DNA of 64,000 bases from Tubulanus polymorphus (GCF_964204645.1 NC_134026.1:21098650-21162649), one strand, 5' to 3'. Shown: positions 1 to 9,926, counted from the stretch's first letter. Numbers and translations are program-made. Notes: generated from the letters alone by a model not told the origin.

Positions 1-244
1 TGATTGCAATTTTGAATAATTTTGATTGGAGAAACTTCAGAATTTCCCTTGAAAACCTGTACAAAAGTGATATTGGGCCAGTTTTTGGACAGCAGATATG
101 TCTTGAGGAGATACATGTACCAACCAAATATCAAGACAATCCACTGAGGTGTCTTGAAAGCTTCCCAAAATGACTGGATTCCATCTGTAGATGAATAGTC
201 AAAAGGCAAACGCCAAAAGTTAAAGTACCAAAGTTCCAAGAGGG
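1..244 (-). CDS. partial exon of an unidentified membrane protein
   Basis: On the minus strand one frame stays open from a pyrimidine-rich acceptor (AG at 246-245) to the edge of the window, about 80 codons. The translation is rich in Trp, Phe and Tyr and includes a strongly hydrophobic stretch (TPQWIVLIFGWYMYLLK, about codons 31-47) that could span a membrane, followed by a polar part with one N-glycosylation-type sequon (NIT). It has too few Met codons to look like a start exon and reads as an internal or terminal exon. A possible donor (CAG|GTTTTC at 57/56) would shorten it. I do not recognise the family. It lies 3' of UQCR10 on the same strand and is probably a separate gene. Chance openness is possible, since the piece is short and cut by the window edge. 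Confidence 0.4.
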
Positions 245-493
245 CTAATAGAAATAAAGACTTAAACTACAAATCAATTAATCATAAATTAACAAATGTT
301 TAATAATTCATAAAACTTGTTGCTCTCTCTAGTACACTACGTAAGAGATTTCACTGCAATCTATGTCATTTTTCATTGCTATCAAATATTCCGTTGGATG
401 CTACAAAGTTTCTTGAGTCGTTTATCGATGATCTAAGTTATTTTCGCACAAGTTAAAGTCTCTATAATATAATAATCCTAACAAACACCATGA

Positions 494-2148
494 TTATTCG
501 TCATCGTCTTCTTCCTTCTTAGCGTAGTTATCTTTTATGTGCTCCCACAGTTTCTGAAAAATGATAAGGTATTATATCAATCATCGATAGAGTTAACAAG
601 GTCCCTAAGTGGGTAAAAACAAATTCCTGGTCCCAATAATTGTACCGATCAAGGCATAGTCTACTTTACGACTGCAAACTAGACAAAGATTTCAAATAGC
701 CTATCTCTTAGTCTGAATACCAGTCGTTGTTACGGATCGTACAACGTCTGACGCTAAAGTATCATATAGAGGTTAACTCCTGTTAATTGCAATGCAACAA
801 CTGATTTTAGTGTCAAATCAAACCTTTGTACTAAAATAAATAAATTAGTTACCTTGTTGACTTTGAAAACGTGTTTTATAATAAAATTTTTGATGATTGA
901 AATCGCGAACCGGAGAATTTATTGATTTGATTTGAATTTATTGCCACTATCGGGATTTCCAATACGGACTGAATTAATAAAATGTGAAAATTCAATATGT
1001 CTCTCTAAAATTACTCTAAATGTTATTTTTTGTTGATAAAACGCATAAATTTTGGTTAATTTTAACCTTAATAATTTGAAACAAGAATAATATCTGCATT
1101 GGCACCAAGTTTAAGTTCGAATCCGTAATTTACACTCCCATCATGCACCACGAAAAGCCGCCATATTTGTTATGGTGCTTCACTTCAACTGTTTTTTGAG
1201 GCGACTAGTCAAAAGTTTTGAGCTACTACGATCGTCAAAAGCTACTTAGGATTACAAATTTATGCACAAACAATAGTTAACTTCCATCTGATTACAGAAC
1301 AGTCAGTTTGAGGTAAGTTGATGGTGTTTTAAGGGGTGAAATAGACGCTCAAAGCCTCGTCCCTCAAGATGAGGGACGAAAGTTAACCTTATATGAGCAC
1401 TTTCGCCCTAGACGTTGTTTCAGGAACAACGGCTAGGTACTAGACTACCTATCTCTTAGAATCGACAAGAGTTTTTAGCATTTTCTAAAATTTAAGAAGT
1501 TTCAAGCACCTTTCACAGTATTTTCCATTAAGAAGGAGTTTTTAAGGGGTTGTAGGGACCATAGTTAGGTCCCCATCTTTACAGTAGGCCTAGTTATAAC
1601 CTTGTCGACCCTCGGATCATCGCTGTGTGTCCTAGACCAAATATCTACAGTTTGACACCAGTTCATGCAAGGTTCCTATAGTACCACGATTTCCAAATGG
1701 GCTTTAAGTGTTTGATCACTGCGGTTTGAGGGGTGATTAAGATCTATGTGAACTTCAATTTTCTGTTTCTAAATCTAAACTGCTGAATCTGGATGGGAAT
1801 CAACAAAAGGATAGGATTGTTTATACGATCTTTTGGCTGTACGGTCGGAACAGGTAATTCTAACCATCCTAGGTTTCAATTAGTAGTAACTGGTTTCTTT
1901 ATTTTTCAATATCTAGAAGTGAGGAGAAGCAAAACTTTCTCGAAACAGGATTACATAAATTAACTTATATTTTGAACGGAAATTTCGCAGACTATTTCGA
2001 CACTTACTCCTCGGTTTATCGAGTTCCAAATATAGTCACCGCCCACGTCTACACCTCTCTCGAATAAAAATACACCCGCTACCACACTCAGAGCAAGCGT
2101 CGACGATCGCCTGAAGACGGCTTTGTAGATGTTCTGGATGAAACTCAT
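494..2148 (-). CDS. UQCR10: cytochrome b-c1 complex subunit 9 (complex III subunit X)
   Basis: Small inner-membrane subunit of mitochondrial ubiquinol-cytochrome c reductase, associated with the cytochrome c1/Rieske side of complex III. Exon 1 is 2148-2008 (47 codons) and exon 2 is 553-494 (19 codons plus TAA). The 1,454-bp intron is phase 0, donor GTAAGT, acceptor TTTTTCAG. The 66-residue product starts MSFIQNIYKAVFRRSS, has a single hydrophobic helix at about residues 18-32, and continues with the family signature FERGVDVGGDYIW, then INRG joined across the intron to KLWEHIKDNY. Vertebrate family members are about 63 residues, with the same order of basic N-terminus, one membrane helix and KLWKHIK-type tail. 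The extra length is an acidic C-terminus (KKEEDDDE). The first ATG of the homologous frame was chosen; upstream codons have no family similarity. The gene is divergent from ZMAT5. Confidence 0.95.
554..2007 (-). other. UQCR10 intron 1 (no gene seen)
   Basis: A 1.45-kb A/T-rich intron. It holds a perfect 9-bp stem with a 5-nt loop at 1357-1379 (TCGTCCCTC/GAGGGACGA) and a smaller GGGACC/GGTCCC stem near 1554-1572. There is no open frame with recognisable similarity. Confidence 0.6.
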
Positions 2149-3162
2149 CTCGAAATATCGAAAAACGTCGAAGTGTGAAAATTCAACAGCCCAACAACAC
2201 CTGTCCTGGAGAATCAGGCAACTTACGCGTAACTCAAATATCACTTCGCTAACTTAAATCATTATCAGATTTTAGAAAAGACTAAGGAAAAATGCAAGAA
2301 AAGACGAATATACAAGTTTGGTACATTGCATTTATTAAAAGTAAGGCGTTTATGTTTGGAAAGTAATATATAGTCAATGGCACTATATTCTTGCTTATAG
2401 TTCCGATGCGTAGTCCGAATATTGATGTATCGGCGCAGGTCTTCTATGTGTGCAAGAAGCAGCAATATAGACCTATTGAAGGTAGGATTCACTCACAAAA
2501 ATGTGAAACTTGAATTTTTAAGATGCTCTAGAATATCGATTTTATCCAAATTTAGTGACACCGCAATTAAATAGGTTGTAGTGCCGAATTATTTTTCACA
2601 TGATGGTGGCAGCACTGTCCGATAACCACTCGCATGCCAGTTGTGGATTTTATTCACGGGTGCATACACATATACGTTCGTCACATTTGATACCTAATTC
2701 ATAAAACCAGTATCATGTATCTCAATTCCTGTATCCCTGTATGATAAAAAGATAGGGTGGAGCACCGAGGATGGGTCTGTTGGGGGCTGGTCGCTTGTTT
2801 CATCCATTCAAAAAATCGCTGCTGAGACTCGATTTGGCGGTAAAATTCGGAATCAAATGCTCACTGCACTGGCATACCGGCAATTGCGCACTAACTTTAA
2901 TTCAACAATCATATCTTTAAACAGCGTTAAGATCGACAAAGCAGTCCATCACTTATTTTACTGCTTTGACACACAATCACGCATGGCCGCTTGACAAGCC
3001 CATGTGCTTGAAAATCCTTTGATCCATTTTCTTTCAGAGTAGTCGAATGAATACAAAAAAGTGTTTTCCCTTCTTGATTTCAAAATCGCTAGCAATCTGT
3101 ACTGAGTTTATAGGATGGCAAATTTTCTATTAAAAGATCTAGAACCCACAAGAGAAACTTAA
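2149..3162. promoter_or_regulatory. divergent intergenic promoter region between UQCR10 and ZMAT5
   Basis: These 1,014 bp separate the two start codons and must contain both promoters and both 5' untranslated regions. I see no convincing TATA box close to either ATG, in keeping with housekeeping genes. Short open frames here show no family similarity. The head-to-head arrangement suggests shared control (inference). Confidence 0.6.
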
Positions 3163-4825
3163 ATGGGGAAACGATATTACTGTGAAGTATGTGATAAGCA
3201 TTTTGCCGACAATGTCACAAATCGAAGAAACCATTTGAAAGGACTTGCCCATCAAAGAAATCGCAAGGCCCACTATGACGCTTGCAGAGGTAAATCGGTA
3301 AAATACCCCCAATTTGGCACCAGGATTTGTCATGTATTCATATAAATGATTGTATTTTTTTTTCTGTAGATGCAGCTACAATTTTAGCCGAAGAAGCGAA
3401 AAAAAATCCATGCAGAAAATTTGCTTCAGGTATCGTGGTATTCTTATTATTCGTCCGAATCAGATGACTTCAGAAAATAGGAAACGAAAACGATTCGCAA
3501 AATTTCAATTACTATGATCATTTGCTGATTATATTTCAAAAATTCTCGTTTACAGATCGTTCTGTGAAACCTCAGTTAAACAGACTTGTCTTGCACTAAT
3601 TTATAATCTTGTTGTTTTCAACAGGGCAGTGTATATTTGGAGCATCTTGTCGTTTTTCTCATATGACGTATGCGTATAGAATCGCTCTAGAAAAACAAGG
3701 TGAGAAACCTTTCAAATATTGAGCTCGATCTGCCTATGATACCATACAAATAATTGCAGAAAACCTTTTTGAAATAGAAACTGTATTTCTGCCTGATTTG
3801 ATGAGGTTTTTTTCGATGTAAAATTCTAAAGCAAAGGTAAAGGCCACGCAATAAATTCCCTTGTTTCGAATCAGCCCTTTTTGGAAAAAGTGATGAGGGA
3901 GGCAGGTTGTTATTCATTTTTACCTCCCTTTTTGTGAAGAAAAGAGAAATAATGGAACCTTATTCCAAATTCCAAAAGTGACGAGAGCGACTATTTTTCA
4001 TATGCTAAGAATGGGGTAAATTTAGGCATCAACGACCTTGAATCATGATGTAAAGCATTTCGTTATCGAAATGCTCACCTGTTACCGTAACGATTAAGTT
4101 GCCACCGCGAGGCAACAACATATTTAAGTTTGATCAGGTTGTTGTTCTTCAGGAAGCGTGCGGGAGTGTTTTACTTTTTTTTTAGATAGAAACGAAAATA
4201 GATTTCTTTTTACCGACGAAATTTTTTTTTGACTGCGCGAAAATGATTCTGATGAGTAACAAGCAACTTTTTTGCCTGGCCTAATGGAGGAAATTTCGAA
4301 CCTGAGTTCTGCGGTGCGGCGGGATAGAGAAATTGTGCAAAAGTAACTGATGCATAAATTGAGGATCCCTAACTAATATAACGAGAAAGATGAAGTCCGA
4401 AAAAGTTTCCTTGAAGCTGATAATTTATTGATTTGACCTTTCGACTATAACCTAATAGGAATGAAAATTAACAATGAGTTGACAAAAATATGAGATGTAC
4501 ATAATAACCTATGTACATAAACTATACCTATATACATGGTAACTAATTTATCTTTCTTTTTCGCTCAGCGGAGGCTGACTGGTTCGCCAAAAGGAGAAAA
4601 ATGGAAGAAGCGGCCAAAAACGAATCGCCGAAATTCGAAAGCTGGTTGGAAAAATTCGAATCGAAGTCGTCTGGCAGCGACGAAAAAGAATCTGACTCCG
4701 ACTCGCTTCATATACCGGAGTTTTCGTTGCCCGAATTCTTACACGGAATACCAGATTTGCCGCCGTCGTTGATCCCACCCACTAAAGAGGATATCCTTAC
4801 CGCGCCGTTTTCCGAATGGGGTTAA
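3163..4825 (+). CDS. ZMAT5: U11/U12 snRNP 20 kDa protein (zinc finger matrin-type 5)
   Basis: Component of the U11/U12 di-snRNP of the minor (U12-type) spliceosome. Four exons: 3163-3289, 3370-3429, 3625-3699 and 4569-4825. All three introns are phase 1 and GT-AG (80, 195 and 869 bp). The product is 172 residues; human ZMAT5 is about 170. Residues 1-32 hold a U1/matrin-type C2H2 finger (C7, C10, H24, H30) beginning MGKRYYCEVCDKHF. Residues 57-75 hold a CCCH finger with exact CX7CX5CX3H spacing (C57, C65, C71, H75), ending CRFSHM. The last exon gives a charged linker (ADWFAKRRK), a Ser/Glu/Asp-rich stretch, then the conserved LPPSLIPPT region and a terminal EWG. The start is fixed by alignment to the family N-terminus. 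Its presence implies the organism retains U12-type splicing. Confidence 0.97.
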
Positions 4826-5886
4826 AAATGCTTTCTGGGTGTATGATGATTTGTAAATATATTCTAAATTTTCGAAGAAAGAAAGTTTTTAGTCGTTTTT
4901 AACTGAAGTTTTTGATTTACAAAGCCGACGTAGGTTGATCTTGCAAACGCCGGTAACCCGTCGCGGGTACGCGATTCTTTGCGCAAACGTCAGTGACGAC
5001 GCGACCGTCCACCCAATACTGTTCTCGTTGCCAACTCGCCTATTTTCAGCGCTTGTATCTCCCAGGTTATCGCAAAGCTTCGCAAATTGAACTACTCGTT
5101 CGAATAGGAATTGAGGATATTCAAAAAAGGATAGACTAAAAAAGTGTAGAAATAAAGATGTAACCAAGTTACTTTTCACTGCCAATACGTATGAACGCTT
5201 GTGATCAATGTGGCAGTCTGTGCGTTGCCTCCATCGACAAATGTGAAGAAGACCTTATTCAGGAATAAATCATTTTCTTAGAAAATATTGTATATATACA
5301 ACATGTATTATTTCAGTATATCGAATGCTGTGGCGCATTTTACGCGAAGAAAGCCCTTCGATGCTATCAACTCCGACTATGAAATAACAAAAACCTGCTG
5401 ATTTTACCCTCTGTTCGTTACCAAAATAATTTCCTGTACGACAACAGGTTCCATTTACGTCTTTTACGACGGATATGAAATCAGTTTTTTTTCACAATGA
5501 CGTCGTTTCGTCGCTATTTTAATTGGGTACGGTTTTAGCACGCGGGTGCGTCACAAACTAAACAAAGCCATTCACCAGTTTCACAAAGCAAAGCATTTCT
5601 GTATAAATAGAAAGTTGACAAAATAACTGGGCCATGAACCCGTTGATAGTAAGAGTAATAGATATTTTCTATTATGCGCGGCAACTTTCGTCGATTCGGT
5701 TTGATCGAGAAAGCGTTCGGTACTCCATTACATAATTAAAGGCATATAATGCACGTATCGGATTAGCGGATTAGAAAGCCTTGATAAATCGACTCGAGAA
5801 ACCGTACTGATCGTTCAAGGTGAATTCGATTAGATTAATTACACGTATCGATAACGTTTGAAAAAAGACTTTCGTGACATTGAAAG
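4826..5886 (+). other. ZMAT5 3' flank and orphan-gene promoter region
   Basis: No AATAAA follows the ZMAT5 stop closely. Candidates are at 5151-5156 and 5264-5269, so the 3' UTR may be some 350-450 nt (inference). The second half carries the TATA box and 5' leader of the next gene. No other gene was seen. Confidence 0.5.
5602..5609 (+). promoter_or_regulatory. TATA box (TATAAATA) of the 252-residue orphan gene
   Basis: A perfect TATAAATAG match lies 278 bp upstream of the ATG at 5887. Initiation about 30 bp downstream would give an unspliced 5' leader of roughly 250 nt. The position is consistent, but the start of transcription is inferred. Confidence 0.5.
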
Positions 5887-6645
5887 ATGGCGAATTACTT
5901 TGCGTCGTACGGTTACGGAAATCCGATTCCCGCGTACACTAAAAACGGTTACGCCGGCGGACTACCTCTAGCTGGATTTCAGGGATTCACCCCCGTGCAA
6001 TACGTCCAACAGGACGAAATAGCTCAAACACCGAGAGTCGATTATTCCGTGCGCAACGTCATTCAACCAGTTCCGGCACCAGCCGAAAACGACGATGAAG
6101 TACATTATTATTACGGACCAGATGGACGCCGTCTGCCCGGTCCACCGGCTGGGCATGGTTGTCGTCAGTGTGACGTGGCACTTCATCATTTCGTGCGGGA
6201 ACCCGAGCCGCCGCCGCTGCCGAACTTTTTCGTCATCATGGGATTGATGGAATTCGGACGGATAACGATGATCGACCAGAATCGTACAACGCCCGGAGTG
6301 ACGCACATTCCGTCGCAGGTGGTCGACGAAATCGCCAGAGTTTACAGCCACGTCGAAAGCTCTCAAGTTCAGATCACCTGCGATCAGGGCCGATACTTGG
6401 TGCAGACGAGTTATCATCCGGGACCCGGTTTCGTGCGTCAACAGCAGTTACAGTCCGGACAGAACGTGCCACCGCCCCCGCCGCCTCCCCCTAGACAAGA
6501 CTTCCCTGTTAGAGTTGAGGATAGTTACATCATGCAGAAGTTTTTCGACACTTATTTGAACGAACCGGTGTTAAAAAAGCAACGCGAATCGCGGAATCAA
6601 GGAATGACTCCCCGTTCTAAACGCGGATCTCAAACGTACCGATGA
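5887..6645 (+). CDS. intronless gene for a 252-residue protein of unknown function
   Basis: A single uninterrupted ATG-to-TGA frame, far longer than chance frames nearby outside the GC-rich repeat, bracketed by a TATA box and an AATAAA signal. I do not recognise the family. The N-terminal 60 residues are rich in Gly, Tyr, Pro and Gln (MANYFASYGYGNPIPAYTKN). An acidic patch and HYYYGPDGRRLPGPP follow at 73-87. A lone CxxC (C92, C95) and a Pro-rich EPEPPPLP lead into a probable folded core at about 113-185 (FFVIMGLMEFGRITMID, then VDEIARVYSHVES). An eight-proline run (195-202) precedes a DSYIMQKFFDTYL helix and a basic, Arg/Lys-rich tail. There is no signal peptide or membrane helix, so an intracellular protein is likely. 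Third-position G/C use and low-complexity ends are compatible with a real gene. It could be a lineage-specific gene or a retrocopy of an unrecognised spliced gene. Confidence 0.75.
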   Translation: MANYFASYGYGNPIPAYTKNGYAGGLPLAGFQGFTPVQYVQQDEIAQTPRVDYSVRNVIQPVPAPAENDDEVHYYYGPDGRRLPGPPAGHGCRQCDVALHHFVREPEPPPLPNFFVIMGLMEFGRITMIDQNRTTPGVTHIPSQVVDEIARVYSHVESSQVQITCDQGRYLVQTSYHPGPGFVRQQQLQSGQNVPPPPPPPPRQDFPVRVEDSYIMQKFFDTYLNEPVLKKQRESRNQGMTPRSKRGSQTYR

Positions 6646-6691
6646 AAGTAATAAACCGAACTGATGATTATCATTTTTATCTATAATAGAA

Positions 6692-6697
6692 AATAAA
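6692..6697 (+). terminator. poly(A) signal AATAAA of the orphan gene
   Basis: A canonical AATAAA lies 47 nt past the stop codon of the 252-residue frame and 185 bp before the foldback element. This supports a short 3' UTR. Confidence 0.6.
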
Positions 6698-6995
6698 TTC
6701 CTGATTTGCACTGTTGCATTCAAGATTTAAAGAATCGATTATTGTCATTTATTGAAGAACCGCATCTTATCAAAACGCGTACGTTTCCATTCTACAAGTA
6801 TTTAGCAAAATAACTAAATTCAAACGTACCGTAAAATACAATGAGTCTATGTACTACATGTTGATAATGTACAGTCCTTTTTATGGTGGCTGATAAGGGC
6901 CATAGCGTAAAATTCCTGGTATGTAAATGAGGGCGCCAGAACGCCAGAACGCCAAAACGAAAAAAAACGTCCAATTTTCTCTAAAAGTTCGTTTT

Positions 6996-7800
6996 GGCGC
7001 GCCAAAACGGAGAATATTCCGTTTTGGCGCCCCCGCCAAAACGAACTTTCATTTTGGCGCCCCCGCCAAAACGAACTTTCGTTTTGGCGCCCCCGCCAAA
7101 ACAACGAAAAACGTCCAATTTTCTCTAAAAGTTCGTTTTGGCGCGCCAAAACAAAGAAAATTCCGTTTTGGCGCCCCCGCCAAAACGAACTTTCATTTTG
7201 GCGCCCCCGCCAAAACGAACTTTGGTTTTGGCGCCCCCGCCAAAACAACGAAAAACGTCCAATTTTCTCTAAAAGTTCGTTTTGGCGCGCCAAAACAAAG
7301 AAAATTCCGTTTTGGCGCCCCCGCCAAAACGAACTTTCATTTTGGCGCCCCCGCCAAAACGAACTTTGGTTTTGGCGCCCCCGCCAAAACAACGAAAAAC
7401 GTCGAAATTTCTCTGAAAGTTCGTTTTGGCGCGCCAAAACAAAGAAAATTCCGTTTTGGCGCCCCCGCCAAAACGAACTTTCATTTTGGCGCCCCCGCCA
7501 AAACGAACTTTGGTTTCGGCGCCCCCGCCAAAACAACGAAAAACGTCGAAATTTCTCTGAAAGTTCGTTTTGGCGCGCCAAAACGGAGAAAATTCCGTTT
7601 TGGCGCCCCCGCCAAAACGAACTTTCATTTTGGCGCCCCCGCCAAAACGAACTTTGGTTTTGGCGCCCCCGCCAAAACAACGAAAAACGTCCAATTTTCT
7701 CTGAAAGTTCGTTTTGGCGCGCCAAAACAACGAATATTCCGTTTTGGCGCCCCCGCCAAAACGAACTTTCGTTTTGGCGCCCCCGCCAATACGAACTTTA
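6996..7800 (+). repeat. left tandem array of 144-bp palindrome-rich units (six copies)
   Basis: Each unit starts at a perfect 18-bp palindrome, GTTTTGGCGCGCCAAAAC. It then carries three copies of an interrupted palindrome with arms TTTTGGCG and CGCCAAAA around CCCC, linked by AACGAACTTT spacers, and ends with an A-rich AACGAAAAACGTC segment. Units differ by a few substitutions (AAAG/GGAG/AACG after the palindrome; CCAATTTTCTCTAAAAG versus CGAAATTTCTCTGAAAG). Confidence 0.95.
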
Positions 7801-7974
7801 AACCACGTAAAATAATTCTATATATACGTAAAATATTTTCATTTATGCAAATTTATGCAAATTACACACAAGATCAACGCGCCAATTTGAAAAATAATTT
7901 TACTGTGGTTGAATGCTTGTTTTGGCGGGGGGGCCAAAACGGAAATAACCGCGCCAAAACGAACTTTTCTTTGT

Positions 7975-8450
7975 TTTGGCGCGCCAAAACGAACTTTCAG
8001 AGAAATTTCGACGTTTTTCGTTGTTTTGGCGGGGGCGCCAAAACGAAAGTTCGTTTTGGCGGGGGCGCCAAAATGAAAGTTCGTTTTGGCGGGGGCGCCA
8101 AAACGGAATTTTCTCCGTTTTGGCGCGCCAAAACGAACTTTCAGAGAAATTTCGACGTTTTTCGTTGTTTTGGCGGGGGCGCCAAAACGAAAGTTCGTTT
8201 TGGCGGGGGCGCCAAAATGAAAGTTCGTTTTGGCGGGGGCGCCAAAACGGAATTTTCTTTGTTTTGGCGCGCCAAAACGAACTTTCAGAGAAATTTCGAC
8301 GTTTTTCGTTGTTTTGGCGGGGGCGCCAAAACCAAAGTTCGTTTTGGCGGGGGCGCCAAAATGAAAGTTCGTTTTGGCGGGGGCGCCAAAACGGAATTTT
8401 CTTTGTTTTGGCGCGCCAAAACGAACTTTTAGAGAAAATTGGACGTTTTT
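7975..8450 (-). repeat. right tandem array of the same 144-bp units, inverted (four copies)
   Basis: This array reads as the reverse complement of the left array with the same 144-bp period, so a single strand could fold onto itself over several hundred bases. Two degenerate partial units (GGCGGGGGGGCC and CCGCGCCAAAAC) occur at 7923-7963, on the inner edge. Confidence 0.93.
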
Positions 8451-8531
8451 TTTCGTTTTGGCGTTCTGGCGTTCTGGCGCCCTCATTTACATACCAGGAA
8501 TTTTACGCTATGGCCCTTATCAGCCACCATA

Positions 8532-9321
8532 CCTTTTAGATTTTGTCATAACAAATAACATGGATTTCAAAATAAATCTTTCGAGTGAATTTATGAGATT
8601 AATGTGAATTTACAGGAAGCAAATATATCCACTGGATGAATGGCTATGCAGATGAATTCGAAATTGCTCTTCTGATCCCTGTTTCGATCGTGCGGCGTTC
8701 CCCTCATTAAATCCTAAAATTGATTTCTAAAAACAAAGATCTGAAGACATTATTTTGAACTGAATCATTCCTTATGTTCTAAGCAGATCAAAATGACTGG
8801 TTTTTTGTGTCTCCCATATAGCTCTTTACCAAATAGTTTTGATTCTTCGCCAGACACACAGTATATACGTGTGTTCATGAATACAATCAAGTATTTAGCT
8901 TAACACTTCGTCTAAAAAATTAGAATTATCTTTGTGAAATGAAAACACATTCGTTTCATTGCAATCGGAAGCTTGCGTTGGATATAAAATAGTGTATATC
9001 ATCGAACATACAATGCATTGAACCGATTCATTTCCGATTCTGTCTCCGCGTATATATTCAGAGTTATATCTAAGAATATCTCGGATGATGTCAGCGGACA
9101 AGTCACGTTTTTCATTTCGTTCCGAGGTTGAGTGGACGAAGGAATTTCCATCAAAAGCATATTGCTTTGTGCCTGATAGGTCTAGTTTTAGCGACAATAT
9201 TAGCCGTAATCATCTTGTATACGTAAGCTTTCACCGCCTAGATATAAATTTCACGGCTATATGTCTTATACGTAACGACTAAGCCACAGCATGCGATAAA
9301 TTTCCAACAAAAAAAAACATT
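8532..9321. other. intergenic, nothing recognised
   Basis: A/T-rich sequence between the foldback element and a small hAT-like element. Short overlapping open frames on both strands near 8895-9282 have no recognisable similarity. Confidence 0.5.
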
Positions 9322-9543
9322 CAGTGGCGGATCCAGCCTACCGCGAGTACCGCTTCAGTACTCAAGATTTCCCCATTACATTTTCAATATAGTCAAGATT
9401 TGCCTGTATGTGACTAAATACACAAACATGTATCATGTTTGTCTCTCCGACACTAAGGGCGTCGGGCCTTCGGCCAGCTACTCGGGAGACACGTACAATA
9501 TTACTTTAGCAGTAATCAGATTTGACCCCTGGATCCGCCACTG
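9322..9543. mobile_element. 222-bp hAT-like miniature element with GGCGGATCCAG ends
   Basis: The two ends are inverted copies of CAGTGGCGGATCCAG. The interior has a G/C-rich hairpin (GTCGGGCCTTCGGCC) and no open frame. CAG-N-GGCGGATCC ends are typical of hAT-type non-autonomous elements. The 8-bp flanks do not match, so the target duplication has decayed or the family assignment is wrong. At least one other family in the window shares this end motif. Confidence 0.7.
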
Positions 9544-9642
9544 AAATTGAACATCTAAACACTCATTTACTAACAAGAGGAATATCTATATTGACGATAA
9601 GTATCTAACTACATTTAAATCTTCAGAAAATCGTTTTTCAAA

Positions 9643-9835
9643 AACCTCGTTTCTCATTTCTGCTGAGCTTAATTGACCCGACCGGTCGCCTATCTACCTT
9701 ACTTTTTTAAAATCACGATCAAGCTAACCTTTACAGGCCCGGCACCTATAGAAATGAACTGATTACAAATCTTATTGCGGTTTACAAAAGTGATCCGGCC
9801 TTAGGAGAAACACGTTATTTTATTTTGGCCTAATG
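9643..9835 (+). repeat. dispersed repeat E, copy 1 (inverted copy at 39096-39305)
   Basis: Shares long near-matches with the reverse complement of 39096-39305, including TTCTGCTGAGCTTAA, GCCTATCTACC and a 22-bp run containing AGAAATGAACTGATTACAAA. No ends or coding capacity were seen, so the repeat class is unknown. Confidence 0.75.
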
Positions 9836-9896
9836 TTCAAACGTTTGGATACGTATGTAATTTTAGAAACGTTCCGCTACATTTAAGAAAATGTAC

Positions 9897-9926
9897 TTCA
9901 GCGATTTCTCGCTATATCGCTGAAAT
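9897..9926. repeat. short hairpin TTCAGCGAT...ATCGCTGAA
   Basis: Perfect 9-bp arms around a 10-nt loop in otherwise plain intergenic sequence. No role is evident. Confidence 0.5.

Larger units (their letters stand above)
6882..8531. mobile_element. foldback transposable element, 1,650 bp, flanked by 6-bp target duplication CCTTTT
   Basis: The ends are inverted copies beginning TATGGTGGCTGATAAGGG. By eye the two arms read the same for more than 110 bp from each tip, through a subterminal CCTGGTATGTAAATGAGGGC stretch and a run of GCCAGAAC copies, before entering the tandem arrays. The left array has six unit starts at 6996, 7140, 7284, 7428, 7572 and 7716. The right array, in reverse complement, has four at 7978, 8122, 8266 and 8410; the period is exactly 144 bp in both. 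A non-repetitive A/T-rich centre (about 7801-7918) separates them. The flanks CCTTTT at 6876-6881 and 8532-8537 are identical, as left by transposase-mediated insertion. There is no credible protein gene inside, so the element is non-autonomous. The transposase superfamily cannot be named from this copy. Confidence 0.93.

Noticed and set aside
6847-8539. Very long open frames on both strands across the foldback arrays (up to 501 codons)
   Set aside because: They are a by-product of stop-poor, G/C-rich 144-bp units (a multiple of three) and exist in several frames on both strands with the same repeated peptides.
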